A stretch of 50,181 nt of DNA from Bacteroidota bacterium (GTDB lineage: Bacteria > Bacteroidota > Bacteroidia > Flavobacteriales_D > Sanyastnellaceae), in NCBI GenBank assembly GCA_027622975.1, contig JAQBVN010000016.1:1-50181 (forward strand). Reading direction: 5' to 3'. This document shows, in pieces, positions 49,456 to 50,181 of the stretch. Numbering within the stretch: position 1 is the stretch's first letter; each line of letters begins with the position of its first letter. The notes under the pieces were generated by a model that saw nothing but the letters and a program-made list of their open reading frames with translations, was not told where the DNA came from and did no database searches. The position numbers and the translations under genes were made by a program.

Positions 49456-49668
49456 ATGAAAAAATTAACCGCTGCCGAAGAACAAATCATGCACGCCCTA
49501 TGGGCTTTGCCTGAAGGTGGGTTTGTCAAAGACGTCCTCGAACAGCTCGAGGCTCCTAAACCCCACAACAACACCGTGGCCACCTTGCTTAAAATCCTGG
49601 TTGACAAAGGATTTGTTGGCTTGGAAACCCCGGGCAGAAACCACATTAAACCGTATAAAACAATGTAA
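49456..49668 (+). CDS. Truncated BlaI/MecI/CopY-family repressor
   Basis: Predicted 70-residue protein matching the winged-helix DNA-binding domain of BlaI/MecI repressors: LTAAEEQIMHALWALPEGGFVKDVLEQL, read in part, then HNNTVATLLKILVDKGFVG and the wing ETPGRNHIKPY. Family members are around 120 residues, with a C-terminal dimerisation domain that contains the cleavage or metal-sensing function. Here the frame stops just after the wing. No remainder of that domain is seen downstream, where an EthD-family gene begins two bases after the stop codon. The usual M56 sensor peptidase gene is also absent. The coding part is GC-richer than its surroundings. Confidence 0.8.
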   Translation: MKKLTAAEEQIMHALWALPEGGFVKDVLEQLEAPKPHNNTVATLLKILVDKGFVGLETPGRNHIKPYKTM

Positions 49669-49670
49669 TT

Positions 49671-49979
49671 ATGAAACTAACTGTACTTTATCCTCAGCCG
49701 TTAAATCAAGAAAAATTTGAATCAGATTATAATGCTCATCTGAAATTACTCCATGAAAAAACAGGGATTCCAACTGATGTAAAGCCATACAGCGTTACTA
49801 GATTCATATCTGGTCCGGAAGGCAAACCACCGTTCCATCTAATGTTCATCATGCCATTTGAATCGGAAGAACAACTTGAAAAAACAATGTCTTCCCCTGG
49901 TATGCAGGAAGTAGCCGCAGATGCAACTAGAATTTCAACCGGAGGTGCACCCACAATTTTGATAGGAGAAACTATTTAA
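49671..49979 (+). CDS. EthD family protein
   Basis: Predicted 102-residue dimeric alpha-beta barrel protein of the EthD family: it begins MKLTVLYPQP, has NAHLKLLHEKTGIP with a conserved His region, and ends STGGAPTILIGE. The family is linked to degradation steps but usually has no proven reaction. Codon use is AT-rich compared with genes left of the tRNA. It probably forms an operon with the truncated repressor. Confidence 0.8.
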   Translation: MKLTVLYPQPLNQEKFESDYNAHLKLLHEKTGIPTDVKPYSVTRFISGPEGKPPFHLMFIMPFESEEQLEKTMSSPGMQEVAADATRISTGGAPTILIGETI

Positions 49980-50181
49980 ATCACTGCAGGTTTAACGCCA
50001 TAGACATCCAACTTAAACTTTGTGTGGATTGCGGTAGCAGTTGGTGGACTTCAATTTATAAGTTCAATGACAAAATTCTGCCCGGTTTATTTCATTCTTA
50101 ATAAACTAATGCCAAATACTGACCCTATTCAAAATCGTAATTAAAACTTAAGTCACAAATAGATTTACTTGTGCTGCAACT
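49980..50181. other. AT-rich window end without a recognised gene
   Basis: No open frame longer than about 25 codons is supported. On the minus strand a short frame ending at 49976 reads ...AIHTKFKLDVYGVKPAVI and could be the tail of a decayed gene; it has an in-frame stop just upstream. Confidence 0.3.

Noticed and set aside
1..50181. CRISPR array, prophage, insertion sequence or defence island
   Set aside because: No regularly spaced repeats, transposase, integrase, structural phage genes or nuclease/helicase defence modules were found among the reading frames.

Overview
The window comes from a Bacteroidota genome, most likely a GC-rich, probably marine member of the Flavobacteriales lineage. 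The evidence is a SusC/SusD pair, a type IX secretion (T9SS) sorting domain and a PorW/SprE-type lipoprotein. It also carries phylum-restricted families (DUF4296, DUF4270, DUF4837), an atpBEFHAG cluster without atpD/atpC, and promoters of the TAnnTTTG type. Species assignment is not possible from sequence reading alone.

Layout. 1-4.8 kb: a DoxX-like protein and two secreted proteins (a lysyl-oxidase-like enzyme and an M43 metallopeptidase) that end in dockerin-like calcium-loop modules. 4.9-9.9 kb: a rightward run of coiled-coil protein, YraN, an RluB-type pseudouridine synthase with an altered active site, a dolichol-phosphate-mannose-synthase-like transferase, dihydroorotase and a DUF4296 lipoprotein. 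10-19.5 kb: epimerase, uvrC, nitronate monooxygenase, a glycosyltransferase overlapping an asparagine synthetase, thiL, a degenerate HAD protein and a SlyD-like isomerase. 19.5-30.8 kb: M1 peptidase with T9SS tail, the tatA-mltD-DUF4837 unit, panC, a half-length glycogen-synthase-like protein, DUF4270, glmS and an outer-membrane barrel. 30.9-36.5 kb: a cyclase-family hydrolase and the SusCD pair. 36.6-47 kb (leftward): porW, bactofilin, atpZ, a small membrane protein, atpBEFHAG and an NtrY-like kinase. 47-49 kb: M23 peptidase, PfkB kinase, tRNA-Asn. After the tRNA the sequence turns AT-rich and holds a small Shine-Dalgarno-led ORF, a truncated BlaI repressor with two operators, and an EthD-family gene.

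No CRISPR array, phage module, complete insertion sequence or obvious defence system was found. The most unusual signals are regulatory. Many start codons sit 4-7 bases after a TAnnTTNG box, which implies leaderless mRNAs. Two unrelated divergent gene pairs share a near-identical 21-bp back-to-back promoter element. The best protein-level oddities are the catalytic Asp-to-Glu change in the RluB-type enzyme, the HAD protein that has lost catalytic motifs, and a bacterial lysyl oxidase that keeps both cofactor-forming residues. The region after tRNA-Asn looks acquired or rearranged, or could be an assembly joint near the contig end.
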